In this document: positions 35,300 to 45,945 of the stretch, piece by piece
Numbering within the stretch: the first letter of the stretch is position 1
Layout of the letters: the number at the start of each line of letters is the position of its first letter
Assembly (NCBI RefSeq): GCF_035046485.1
Contig: NC_085136.1
Location: 80,369,734-80,433,733, forward strand
Length of the DNA: 64,000 nt
Direction: 5' to 3'
Origin: Aedes albopictus
Taxonomy: Eukaryota; Arthropoda; Insecta; Diptera; Culicidae
The notes under the pieces: generated by a model
What the model saw: the letters and a program-made list of their open reading frames with translations, nothing else
What the model was told of the DNA's origin: nothing
Database searches by the model: none
Translations under genes and position numbers: made by a program

Positions 35300-35688
35300 T
35301 TAACCTTCAGCACGCGCGCCGTTGTAAAAAGTACAACACTGCCAAAAAAACATCGCTCGTCGTATACAACGCGAGCGCGGTGCAGTTTTTGGATGTTCTT
35401 CTTCTTCTTTGTGGCTCTACGTCCCCACTGGGACTTGGCCTGCCTCGCTTCAACTTAGTGTTCTTTGAGCACTTCCACAGTTATTAATTGAAGGGCTTTC
35501 TTTGCCTGCCATTGCATGAATTTGTATATTGTAAGGCAAGTACAATGATACACTATGCCCAGGGAGTCGAGAAAATCGAACGGGAATCGAACCCGCCGTC
35601 TCCGGATTGGCGATCTATAGCCTTAACCACTAGGCTAACTGGAGACCCTAGTTTTTGGATGTAAAAGGCGCACGTCCTTGAAGGTTAA
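35300..35688. mobile_element. TTAA-flanked MITE split by a SINE
   Basis: TTAA-CCTTCAGCACGCGC on the left and GCGCACGTCCTTGAAGG-TTAA on the right form an inverted pair with TTAA duplicated, the piggyBac pattern. Removing the SINE and its target duplication leaves a compact element of about 120 bp. Confidence 0.65.
35397..35649 (-). mobile_element. tRNA-derived SINE
   Basis: On the minus strand a box A-like TTAGCCTAGTGGTTAAGG and a box B-like GGGTTCGATTCCC are followed by a body (AAGTGCTCAAAGAACACTAA, CAGTGGGGACGTAGAGCC) and a (GAA)n tail. It is flanked by a 13-bp duplication AGTTTTTGGATGT (35384-35396 and 35650-35662). This is a precise retroposition into the TTAA MITE. Confidence 0.85.
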
Positions 35689-35787
35689 GTAAAAGGAAAA
35701 TCGATAATAAGCAATCGATTATTACAATAAAACTATTATGACAGTAAACATTAGGACTTTTCACTGTTGAAAATGTGTACAACAAAA

Positions 35788-36015
35788 AAATGAACAAATT
35801 GAGATTTTAATTATGAAAAGAAATCGACGTACTCCGGTGAGACTCGAACTCATGGTTCCCAATTCACTAGACGGGCGCTTCTATTCCTTCAAGCTACGGA
35901 GTCATTCGATTATTTTCGTCGCCAGTAGGCGTAGAACTGAACTTGATTCCACAGTCGTTTGGTTTGCTTCTTTTTACAATCCAAATCTCCTTCGGATGGG
36001 ATTCGATGACATCTA
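35788..36015 (-). mobile_element. tRNA-like SINE, copy 1
   Basis: On the minus strand GACTCCGTAGCTTGAAGG, then GAGTTCGAGTCTCACCGG (box B and T-arm) give a tRNA-shaped head, with a similar second copy at 55537-55765. The plus-strand open frame (35813-36016) is shared by both copies but simply follows this sequence. It is probably a SINE or a tRNA-derived repeat, not a functional tRNA. Confidence 0.6.
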
Positions 36016-36092
36016 ACACATACACTGATGTGCACATGTATGTATGTCAAAGCGAGAGAGGAAATTATTTTTAAATTATATTTTAATTTCTA

Positions 36093-36690
36093 CAGTATGC
36101 GGCAGGAAAAAATGCGAAAGTGTTTTTCAACTTCAAACCTCATTTTCGTCCATTTGACATTAACCAATCTATGTTTCAACGTTCCATGATCTATAATAGA
36201 CTAGTTTTCTGAAAAGTTAATTAAAAAAATTCCCATTTTGGTCACTAACCTTTACAGGGCGGCGCCTGAAGATGAAGACAACCAGAATTTTCAAACCGCA
36301 GAAAATCGCACAGGTCGCTAAATTTCGCATCTGATAAAACAAAATTTTTGATTTTCTCTACAATATCATCAAATATATGTACTTATTGCATCTGCTATGT
36401 GAAACTACATGGCTCTGGATCAGTGTGGTCTGGTTGTTCATCGAATTTGAGCTCATTTTGTTACTGGTATAGTAATTTTGTTTAATGACCATTGGGCGCG
36501 CAGTTTATTGATATCCGCTTATTAGGCCTACAATATCACATGTTTAACATCAAATATGTTTATTTTTATTTTTCAGTGCTAGAATATAGACATTGACTGA
36601 TACACTGTCATGAAAAAATAGTCATATATATCCCATATTTAGCGTGTAATAGTGCCTTGAACTTTTCGCATTTTTTCCTGCCGCACCCTG
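36093..36690. mobile_element. TA-flanked MITE, copy A
   Basis: The ends are CAGTATGCGGCAGGAAAAAA and the complement of CAGGGTGCGGCAGGAAAAAA, with TA on each side (36091-36092 and 36691-36692). It is 598 bp long. It matches the reverse complement of copy B (37672-38272) along its length. Tc1/mariner-type mobilisation is likely. It is non-coding. Confidence 0.8.
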
Positions 36691-37099
36691 TATATGGCCT
36701 GGTCAGCCAAAGCAAAATCAAGAAATTGGCAGTGGTATAGTGCTACGGTCACCCTTAATAGGTCGGCCGAGAACCGACCCGTCGAGAGTCCGACGGCACA
36801 CTGATAAGTCAACGATCAAATCTGACTATACATGTCTGCTCCTCCGTGATTGATCTGAGATGGTACCAATTGCACTGAGATCCGAATGAATAAGGTGGCT
36901 GGGATACTCCACTTATTCTCAAAGTGCAATTTTAGCAGCTCATACATTTTTGATCAATAACGGCGCCGGCCACGTAGTCTAGACAGTTGGGAAGGGAAAG
37001 GAATGTTAGAGTGTGTTGGTTGCTACTAAAGACCGAGAGCACCTCTACATCCCCACAACCAGCGTGGACTGGGGTATTTTTTTGACGGAAAGGATTGGT

Positions 37100-37490
37100 G
37101 ATTTGATGTTGCATGAAGAAGAAGAAGAAGAAGAAGAATGATGGAGTTTTGAAAAAAAATCGTACCCCTACAACACAGGGGAAGATTTTAAAATGCCTCT
37201 ATAAAATCTGAAACAAAATCTAATTAAAAACGGTTTGATGTACGGTGTAAGACTTTTGGCGGACTACATATTGAACGTATAAATTTAAATTTAACATTTT
37301 TGTCTTGTTAAGGTACTTAATTTGAAGTCCGTCCAAAGTCTACCACCGTACATCAAACCGTTTTTAATTAGATTTTGTTTTAGATTTTATAGAGGCATTT
37401 TAAAATCTTCCCCTGTGTTATAGGGATACGATTTTTTCAAAACTCCACCATTCTTCTTCTTCTTCTTCTTCATGCAACATCAAACCACCT
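37100..37490. mobile_element. foldback element with GAA/CTT tracts
   Basis: GATTTGATGTTGCATGAAG then (GAA)n at 37103-37138 pairs with (CTT)n then CATGCAACATCAAA at 37451-37487. The arms continue for over 100 bp through GGAAGATTTTAAAATGCCTC and GGTTTGATGTACGGTG. The near-perfect palindrome sits inside the tRNA-headed repeat. Confidence 0.75.
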
Positions 37491-37671
37491 ATGGGAGATC
37501 TGGGAGTCACCGTTGGATCGGTGAGAATACTATGTGAAGGTCAAGCAGCTCAGTTCGCTGGTTGCATAACTTGTAGGCGTTATATACACTGTGCTGTGGA
37601 GTTGGAAGGAAGGTAAACAACTTTTGCAGTTCGTTTCTGGTTCTAGCGATGGCTATGAACATATGATTATA

Positions 37672-38272
37672 CAGGGTGCAGCAGGAAAAAATGCGAAAAG
37701 TTCAAGGCACTAGTACACGCTAAATATGGTACATATATGACTATTTCTTCATGACAGTGTATCAGTTAATGTCTATATTCTAGCACTGCAAAATAAAAAT
37801 GAACATATTCGATGTTTAACATGTGATGATAATGTAAGCCCAATTAGCGGGTATCAATAAACTGCGCGTCCAATGGCCATTAAACAAAATGGCTATAACA
37901 GTGAAAAAATTAGCTTAAATTCGATGAACAACCAGACCACACTGATCCAGAGCCATGTAGTTTCACATACCAGATGAAATAAGTACATATATTTGATGAT
38001 ATTGTAGAGAAAATTAAAATTTTTGTTTTATCAGATACGAAATTTAGCGACCTGTGTACTTTTCTGCGGTTTGAAAATTCTTACTGTCTTTAGCTTCAGG
38101 CGCCGCCCTGTAAAGGTTAGTGACCAAAATGGGAAAACTTTTAATTAACTTTTCAGAAAACTAGCCTATTAGAGATCATGGAATGTTGAAACATAGATTG
38201 GTTAACGTCAAATGGACGAGAACGAGGTTTGAAGTTGAAAAACACTTTCTCATTTATTCCTGCCGCATACTG
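37672..38272. mobile_element. TA-flanked MITE, copy B (inverted relative to copy A)
   Basis: The element is 601 bp, with CAGGGTGCAGCAGG at the left and CCTGCCGCATACTG at the right, and TA at 37670-37671 and 38273-38274. Copy 1 of the host repeat at about 3300 (CATGTATATTCATATG) shows the site without the insertion, which supports the TA duplication. Confidence 0.8.
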
Positions 38273-39079
38273 TACATGAGTTGTATATGTAGAGAAGAGA
38301 GGAGAGAAAGTGGGTATAGAAAGATACAAATCAGGAAGTAAGGGACGGACCAGGGATTGAACCCATGACCTTCTGCATACGAATCAGAAGCTGTAGCCAC
38401 TAGACCACCAAGCCCGTCTTCCGACGGCACACTGATAAGTCATACCAATAAGTAATTGGGATACATTGCCCGAAGCTCACAATTCCACGTGCAGAGCGAT
38501 TTTGGAGGAGAAGAATGCAACGCGGGCGGTAATGCTGTAGCCTGGAACCCGGCAGATTGGTCCAAGACCGAGTCCAGTATAGAAGGATGCTTCATTCAGC
38601 GTTGATTCACAAAGCAAATTGTAGCTCATCAAGTATCCAAGTGAATATGGCTCTGTAGTACCATGTGGAGTTCATCGCTTTAGAAAATACATCTCGTTTG
38701 AAGAGAGGTAGAAATTTGACGCAAAGTTGATTAACGCTGATTAGCAATTGCATCATCAATACACTACTTCCATCCAACTGTACAAAGCATTCCTTGAAGT
38801 GTGCATACAGTTAATACAACTTACTTCCATTACTCACTGCAGAGTCTTCCTTCGCAGCAGTACACATTTCAGCATCATGAACCCCGGACGAATAAAATTA
38901 GGAAAAATGTGCACTGCCCCAATTTGAATAAATTTTCTATGAAATTTATTCCGATTGTTATTAGTTTCTCTCTATTATATTCGCTTGGGCTAACAACAAC
39001 CAAGAAAGGACGAACGCACGCCGCCGCGCCGGTCCCAGTCGACGATACGTATATAAATTCATTGCCAACCATCCCAAAC

Positions 39080-39335
39080 CAGGGTTGCCAAATTTAAATC
39101 TGTATTTTGGCCTTCCAAAAATCTGTATCATCTGTATGACTACTTTTTCCGAAAATCTGTATGAAATCTGTATTATTTTACGGAAAATCTGTGTGAAATT
39201 CTGTAAGTTTTTGAAAAATCTGTATAATCTGCATCCTTTTTCAAAAATCTGTAATACTGGTATACAGAATTCTGTATGATAAGCTGCGAAAAAATCTGTA
39301 TAATTACAGAAAAATCTGTATATTTGGCATCCCTG
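39080..39335. mobile_element. hAT-type MITE with 8-bp target duplication
   Basis: The ends CAGGGTTGCCAAAT and ATTTGGCATCCCTG are inverted, and TCCCAAAC flanks both sides (39072-39079 and 39336-39343). The paralogous site in copy 1 of the duplicated segment has a single related octamer, an empty site. CAGGG ends and 8-bp duplications are the hAT signature. The interior holds about ten copies of an AAATCTGTAT word. Confidence 0.9.
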
Positions 39336-39840
39336 TCCCAAACCCAGCTTCATAGCTGAAAGAAATCGTCCTAACGCATAGAGCAGCGTGTTCGTTCGCT
39401 ATCTCTATTCCGAATCTGGTTCGCTATCTACTCAAATTTGTGGCGGATTCTTCTGCACGGAAGGGGCCAGCCAGCCAGTGCCGAGCGGTTCCTTGTCAGC
39501 AAGTAGAGTCCGTTTTGGATTTTGGTTCTTTCGCTGCGACCGGGGACGAACAAGAGACGTCTCTGTCGTCGTCGTCAAATCAGCTCCAGCAAATGGAATG
39601 GGAAATTCGGTGTGCATGCGTGGTTGTACCACCAAGGAATGTGTCCTTGTTCCCTCTACTATGAAGAGAAAGGTCGAAACGCGTGGAGGACGATGTGTAG
39701 ATGCAGCGAAGATAGTGGAGCATATCGTGCCAATTTGTGTCTCATAGAAAATTATACACTTGAAAGGCGATGCTTCCTCTTAGTTGGAAGAAGTATATTT
39801 TTCCGCTAGCTACTTATCTGGTAGAGAAGGCAGTTTAAGA

Positions 39841-40393
39841 CAAGGATCGGTATATTCGCCTCACTCCATTCATATTCACTCCTCTTTGCTGAAGCGAATC
39901 GAGAAAGATACAGCAAACGGATCGTCGTGATCAAACACGCAACCCCATCACCAGTGGGAAGCGATGAGCCATCTGCTTGACATGAATATTCGTTGCCATT
40001 CGTCGCAGTTTGGATCGCAAGCGAATGAATGAATGGCGAATGGTGAAGAATACTGGTGAGCGATCGAAGCGGCTATTATCATAAGTAGAAAAGAATTTCT
40101 GCATGTAATGCATACATTTTTACTGTATTGTCGCTGAAATGCTAGATTAACAAAGAAAATGATTCGAAAACATCAATAATTCGTAAGCACAATATCAATC
40201 GCATCACTCACGAATCGCATTCGCTTGCGATGCGAATGTGGACGAATGAATAGTTTCCAAGTGTGGCTTCCCACCGTTCGCCGGAGTTTGCTGTCGTCGC
40301 TGACAAGCACACACACGAACTCAAGCGACAACCGTTCGCTGCTGACTGTCTTCGAATGGGGAAGAAGATGAAAAGTGGAAATCAGGAACCCTG
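39841..40393. mobile_element. hAT-like non-autonomous element
   Basis: It begins CAAGGATC and ends GGAACCCTG, flanked by GTTTAAGA (39833-39840 and 40394-40401). It is absent from copy 1 of the duplicated segment. It is 553 bp long and rich in GCGAATG/CATTCGC words in both orientations (for example 40010-40050 and 40210-40250). No transposase is seen. Confidence 0.75.
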
Positions 40394-40585
40394 GTTTAAG
40401 ACGCAGATCGTTGAATAGTTTTTCGTTTAAAATTAAAGGAAACGTGTAAACTTGATTCAGTGGAACAGATGCTAGTTTGAATATATTTCAGATTGCGGGG
40501 AATGTATATTGTAGGCATGAGGTCACTATTTTCAATTGACACTCTAATTATGCTGCTATTTTGTAAACGAATAAGACTGAACTTT

Positions 40586-40880
40586 GACTTTTCCTGACTT
40601 TCATATCAAATGCTAAAAAAAACAACGGCGTCCTTTAGGTATGCTCTTTTAATGATCTTGAAATGTTTGAATCTCAATGAACAAACATTCTGTTGCATTG
40701 TTCCGAGTACATCCTTGATCAAGGGCGTAGCCAGCTTTTCGGCCAGGGGGGGGGGCGAGCACCCTTACATTGAAAACCACTTTGCAGCAACAAGGAGTTC
40801 AAATACTTCATCATTTAAAAAAAAAATAAAAGTGAAGTATGAAATATGGGTGATTAACAGGAATGGGTCAATGGAAGAAT
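40586..40880. other. unassigned; GGCGTAGCCAG plus G-run motif
   Basis: AGGGCGTAGCCAG followed by a nine-G run (about 40722-40755) resembles CTGGCGTAGCCAG plus G-run at 11640-11662. It may be the end of a retroelement. The rest is unassigned. Confidence 0.3.
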
Positions 40881-41300
40881 CATATATGATTTTAATCCTG
40901 AGGAATTCCTCAAGATATTGCTTCAGGAATTTGTTCAGCAGTTTCTCCAGAAATTTCTTTAATATTTTTCCAGGTTATTTTAATGTAGATATTCCAGCAG
41001 AAATTACCTTCGGAAAACTTGCAGTAATTCCGTTGGGAATATTTATTCAATAATTCCTCCAGAAGTTTTATTACGAATTTCACCATGCATTCTTTTGAGA
41101 ATTTCCCCAGTAATTCTTTACAAATATCTTTCTTTATTCCACCAGAAATCCGTTTGAGAAGCTCCAGAAAATACTTGAAGAATTTCTCCGGGAATTCTTT
41201 CAAAATTTCCAATCAAACTAAGATTCCTTTCCTTGAGGAATACCCTAAGAAATTTTTGGATAAATTTCTTCGAAAAATCCTTTAATGAATTCCTTCGGAA
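40880..41300 (-). repeat. degenerate satellite, TTCCT orientation
   Basis: Diverged TTCTCCAGAAATTTCTTTAATATTTT-like units lead into the 24-bp array. Confidence 0.5.
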
Positions 41301-42745
41301 TTACCGGAAAAAATTCTTTGAAAATTTCTAAAGGAATTCCTTTGGAAATTCCTGGAGGAATATCTTTGGAAGTTACTAGAGGAATGCATTCGGAAATTTT
41401 TAAAAGAATCAATTAAAAAAAAATCAAATTCTTCAGAAATTTCTTGAGGAATTCCTTCATTTCTAAAGCTCCTTGAGAAATTCCGTAAGACATTCCTTCG
41501 AGAGTTCTTCTACGATTTCCTTTAGAAGATTCTTCGGGAATTCCTTGAGGAATTTCTTTGAAATAGATTTAGAATATTCCTTGAGGAACTCCTTCGGAGT
41601 TTTCGTGAGGAATTCTTACGAAAATTCCTTGAGGAATACCTTCAAAAATTCTTGAAGGAATTCATACGGAAATTTCTGTGAGGATTCCTTCCCAAATTCC
41701 TGAAGCAATTCTTTCGAAAATATTGAAAAAAACCCACTAAAAGTCTCATGAGATATTCCCTCGGAAATTCCAGGAGGAATTCCTTCGGAAATTGCTGGAA
41801 GATTTCCTTCGGAAATTCCTGAAGGAATTCTTTCGGAAATTTATAAAGGAATTCCTTCGGAAATTCCAGGAGGAATTTCTTCGGAAATTGCAGAAGGAAT
41901 TTCTTTGAAAATTCCTGGAAAATTGCTGGAAGATTTCCTTCGGAAATTTCTGAACAAATTCATCCGGAAATTCATGGTGGAATTTCTCTGGAAATTCCTG
42001 GAGGAATTCCTTTGAAAATTCATGTAGGAATTCCTTCGGAAAATTCTTTAGAAATTCCTTCGCAAAATTCCTGAAGGAATTCATTCGGAAATTCATGGAG
42101 GAATTCCTTCGGACATTCATGGAGGAATTCCTTCGGGAATTCCAGGAGGACATCCTTCAAAAATTCCAAGAGGAATTCCTTTGAAAATTCCTAGAAGAAT
42201 TACTTCGGAAATTCTTGGAGGAATTCCTCCGGAAATTCCTCGAGGAATTTCTTCGGAAATTCGTAGAGGAATTCCGTCGGAAAATTTCTGGAGGAATTCC
42301 TTTGGAAATTCATGGAGGTATTCTTTCGGAAAATCCTTTAGAAATTCCTTGGCAAAATTCCTGGAGGAATTTGTTCGGCAATTCATGGAGGAATTCCTTC
42401 GAAAATTCATGGAGAGATTTCTTCGGACATTCATGAAGGAATTCCTTCGGGAATTCCAGGAGGAAATCCTTTGAAAATTCCAAGAGGAATTCCCTTGAAA
42501 ATTTCTGGAAGAATTCCTTTGGAAATTCCTGGAGGAATACCTCCGGAAATTCCTAGAGTAATTCCTCCAGAAATTTGTGGAGGAATTTTTCTGAAATTTC
42601 CTGGAGGAATTCTCTCGGAAATACATGGAGGAATTCATTCGGAAAATTCTAAAGGAATTCCTTCGCAAAATTCCTGGTGGAATTACATCGGAAATTCATA
42701 TGGAAATTTCCGAAGGAATTTCTCCTGGAATTTCTGAAGAAATTC
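41300..42745 (+). repeat. 24-bp satellite array B (forward)
   Basis: Tandem units of two alternating 12-mers, GAATTCCTTCGG and AAATTCCTGGAG, with clean 24-bp spacing over long runs (for example 42124-42300). The unit has no stop in any of six frames, so many overlapping frames appear on both strands (42117-42668 minus, 42181-42474 plus). These are not genes. The array reverses strand at about 42745. Confidence 0.9.
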
Positions 42746-45240
42746 TTCCTGGAATTTAAAAAAAAAATCCTTCAGGAATTTCCAAAAGAGTTTCTCCAAG
42801 AACTTCCGAAGGAATTTCCAAAGGAATTCCTCCAGGAATTTCCAATGGAATTCCTCCGGGAATTAAAAAAAATCCTCCAAGTATTTCCGAAATTATTCCT
42901 CCTGGAATTTACGAAAAAATTGCTCCACGAATTTCAGAAGAAATGCATCCAAGAGATTCCGGAGGGATTTCTCTAGGAATTTCCGAAGAAATTCCCCTAA
43001 GAATTTCCTAAAGAATTCCTGCGGGAATTTCCAAAGGAATTCCTCCATGAATCTTCAAACGAATTCGTCCAGCAATTTCCAAAGGAATTCCTCCCGGAAT
43101 TCCCGAAAGAATTCCTCCAGGAATATTTGAAGGAATTCCTAACGGAATTTGTAAAGGAATTCCTCCATTAATTTTCGAGGGAATTCCTCTTGGAATTTCC
43201 AAAAATAAAATCCAAAAAGACTTTCCGAAAAATATTTCTCCAGGAATTTCCGAAAGAATACATCCAGGAATTTCCGAAGGAATTCTTCCAGTAATTTCCG
43301 AAGAAACTATTCCAGCAATTTCCGAAGGAATTCCTCCTGGAATTTCCAAAGGAATTCGTCCAGTAATTTCCGAAGGAATTCCTCCAGGAATCATAAAAAG
43401 CATTCCTCTAAGAAGTTTAGAATGATTTTCTCCAGGAATGTCCTAAGGAATTCATCCAAGGATTTTCTCAGGAATTTCTCTATAGATTTCTGCAAGAATT
43501 CATCCAGAAATTTCCGGAGGTATTCATCCAAGATTTTTCGAGGGAACTGCCCAAGGAATTTCCGAAGGAATTCCTCCAGAAATTTCCGAAGGAATTCCTT
43601 CAGGAATTTCCGAACGAATTTTTTCAGGAATTTCCGAAGGAATTCGTTCAGGAATTTCCGAAGGAATTCTTACAGGAATTTGCGAAGGGATTCCTCCAAG
43701 AATTTTGGAAGGAATTCCTTCTGGATTTTTTAAAGGAATTCCTCCAGGATTATTTGAAGCAATTGCTTCAGGAATTTCCGAAGCAATTCCTCCCGGAATT
43801 TCAAAAGGAATTCCTCCAGGAACTCCTGAAGAAATTCTTTCTGGAATTTCCGAATGAATTCCTCCAGGAATCTCCAAAGGAATTCGTCCAGCAATTTCCG
43901 AAGGAATTCCTCCCGGAATTTCTGAAAGAATTCTTCCATAAATTTCCGAAAGTATTCATCCAAGATTTTTCGAAGGACCTCGCCAAGGAATTTTCGATGG
44001 AATTCCTCCAATAATTTCCGAACGAAGTCCTTCAAGAATTTCCGATGGAATTTCTCCAGAAATTTCCGAAGGAATTCTTCCAGGATTTTGCGAAGAGTTT
44101 CCTCCAAGAATTTTGGAAGGAATTCCTCCAGGAATTTCCAATGGAATTCGTCCAGCAATTTCCGATGGAATTCCTTCAAGAATTTCCGAAGAATCCTTTA
44201 GGAATTCCTAAAGGAATTTCTCCTGGAATTTCCGAATGAATTCCTCCCGAAATTTCTGAAAGAATTCCTCCAGAAATTTGGAATAATGGAATTTCCGAAG
44301 GAATTCCTCCCGGTATTTTCGAAAGAATTCCATCAGGATTTTCCGTAGGAATTCTGCTAGGAATTTCCGACGGTATTCCTCCAGGAATTTCCAAAAAAAA
44401 TCTAAAAAAAATTTCCGAAAAAAATCCTCCAGGAATTTCCGAAGGAATTCCTCCAGGAATTTCCAAAAGAATTCGTCCAGCAATTTCCGAAGGAATTCAT
44501 CCAGTAATTGCCGAAGAAATTTGCAGGAATTTCCGAAGAAATTCCTCCTGGAATTCCAAAGGAATTCGTCCAGCAATTTTCGAAGGAATTCCTCCCGAGA
44601 TTTCTGAAAGAGTTCCTGCAGGAATTTCCGAAGGAATTCCTCCATGAATTCCGCTAGGAATTCATGGAAGAATTTCCAAAACGTATTTTCGTAAAAATTC
44701 CTTCACGACTTTCCGAAGGAATTCCTCCAGGAATTTTCAATGACATTGGTGCAGCAATTTCCGAAGGAATTCCTCCATGAATTTCCAAAAGCATTCCTCC
44801 AGGAAGTTTGGAATTATTTTGTCCAGGAATTTCGTAAGGAATTCACCTAAGCATTCCCTCACGAATTTCTCTATGGATTTCTGAAAGAATTCCTCCAGGA
44901 ATCTCCGGAGGTATTCATCCAAGATTTTCCCAAGGAACTGCCCAAGGAATTTCCGAAGGAATTCCTCCAGGAATTTCCGAAGGAATTGCTTCTGGAATTT
45001 CCGAAGGAATCCTTCAGGAATTTCCGAAGGAATTTTTTCAAGAATTTCCGAAGGAATTCCTTCAGGAATTTCCGTTGGAATTCTTCCAGAAATTTGCGAA
45101 GGGATTCCTCCAGGAATTTTGGATGGAATTCCTTCAGGAATTTCCAAGGGAATTCCTCCAGGTATTTCCAAAGGAATATCTACAGGAATTTTCGAAGATA
45201 TTCCTCCAAGAATTTCCGAAGGAATTCCTGCATACATTAA
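42745..45240 (-). repeat. 24-bp satellite array C (inverted)
   Basis: This is the same unit as array B, reversed: CTCCAGGAATTT alternating with CCGAAGGAATTC. It runs for about 2.5 kb to ATTTCCGAAGGAATTCCTGC at 45230. Variants at 42880-42960 and 44390-44420 contain A-runs that break the period. Frames up to 166 codons on either strand reflect the stop-free unit. Confidence 0.9.
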
Positions 45241-45945
45241 AAAAAATACAAGGATGCAGGAGAATTTTATTTTTACTAGTCAAAAACAATTGAAATCAAT
45301 TTCATTGATAGCAAGGCAACTCACAATATCAAGCTGTATAATGCTTGGTGTATTATTACTGACCAACTATTACACTCTACCTTTAGAAGAATAGTATTGG
45401 ATCCATTGGACACATTGAAAAGTTCATGAAAATTTTAAAGTTATGTATGTGGAAAGTTGTGTAGAATTTTGAGAAATGGGGTTTTATTGGGTTTTAACGA
45501 AAACCGCTTCAGTTCCATAACTAAGGACAATTTGTATAATGTTATATTTTTCCAACACTGTAGAATAGCTATGGAAATTTATGCAAAAAACCGAAAATGA
45601 TTTTATTGAAAAATGAAAAAGATATCACACAAATAAGGTGTCCTCTTTATAAAATGAACAGTCCTTATTCAACACAGAGCATTCATTTGTTTATTTTTTT
45701 GTTTTTCGCAAAGGCCTAACTAACCAAAATAAAGGATTTTTTTCTGATACATTTCCATGGAGAAGAAGCTCTATCAAATTCGTGAACTTGAGTGGTGCTT
45801 TCTATTTATCAATGACGGCATGCTTCTCACAGACTGGCAACGGAAGAATTACAGAAGACATCTATAAAGAATTTTGAAAAAAAATAACTTGGAAAAAATC
45901 CTGCAGGTAGTCTCGTGAAAGCCTCAGAACGATCACTGGGGGATC
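45241..45945. other. unassigned AT-rich spacer between arrays
   Basis: AT-rich sequence has no recognised gene or element. GGGGTTTTATTGGGTTTTAACG near 45480 is the only distinctive patch. It separates the 24-bp array from the 12-bp array. Confidence 0.4.

Larger units (their letters stand above)
36693..38420 (-). repeat. tRNA-headed interspersed repeat, copy 3, with nested insertions
   Basis: The head is at 38343-38419 on the minus strand (GACGGGCTTGGTGGTCTAGT; box B GGTTCAATCC), followed by a GA-rich patch. It is interrupted by MITE copy B, resumes at 37669 with CATATGTTCATAGCC and the body of copy 1, is interrupted again by the palindrome at 37100-37490, and continues with CCAGTCCACGCTGG, the TAAAGACCGAGAGCACC block and more body to about 36700. 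A related body lies at 52060-52400. No protein frame is seen. Confidence 0.6.
38496..40585 (-). repeat. duplicated segment, copy 2 (inverted copy of 23635-24872)
   Basis: On the minus strand it follows copy 1 from TTATTCGTTTAC...ATAATTAGAGTGTC down to the same RTE fragment (GCGTTGCATTCTTCTCC) and ends at CTCTGCAC, where the two copies diverge. Two insertions absent from copy 1 are at 39080-39335 and 39841-40393. Open frames such as 39388-39747 (plus) and 39432-39635 (minus) overlap each other and are of doubtful meaning. Confidence 0.75.

Noticed and set aside
35815..35900. Possible functional tRNA gene on the minus strand
   Set aside because: A tRNA-like shape is present, but the same sequence recurs at 55.6 kb with flanking repeat on both sides, so it is a SINE head.
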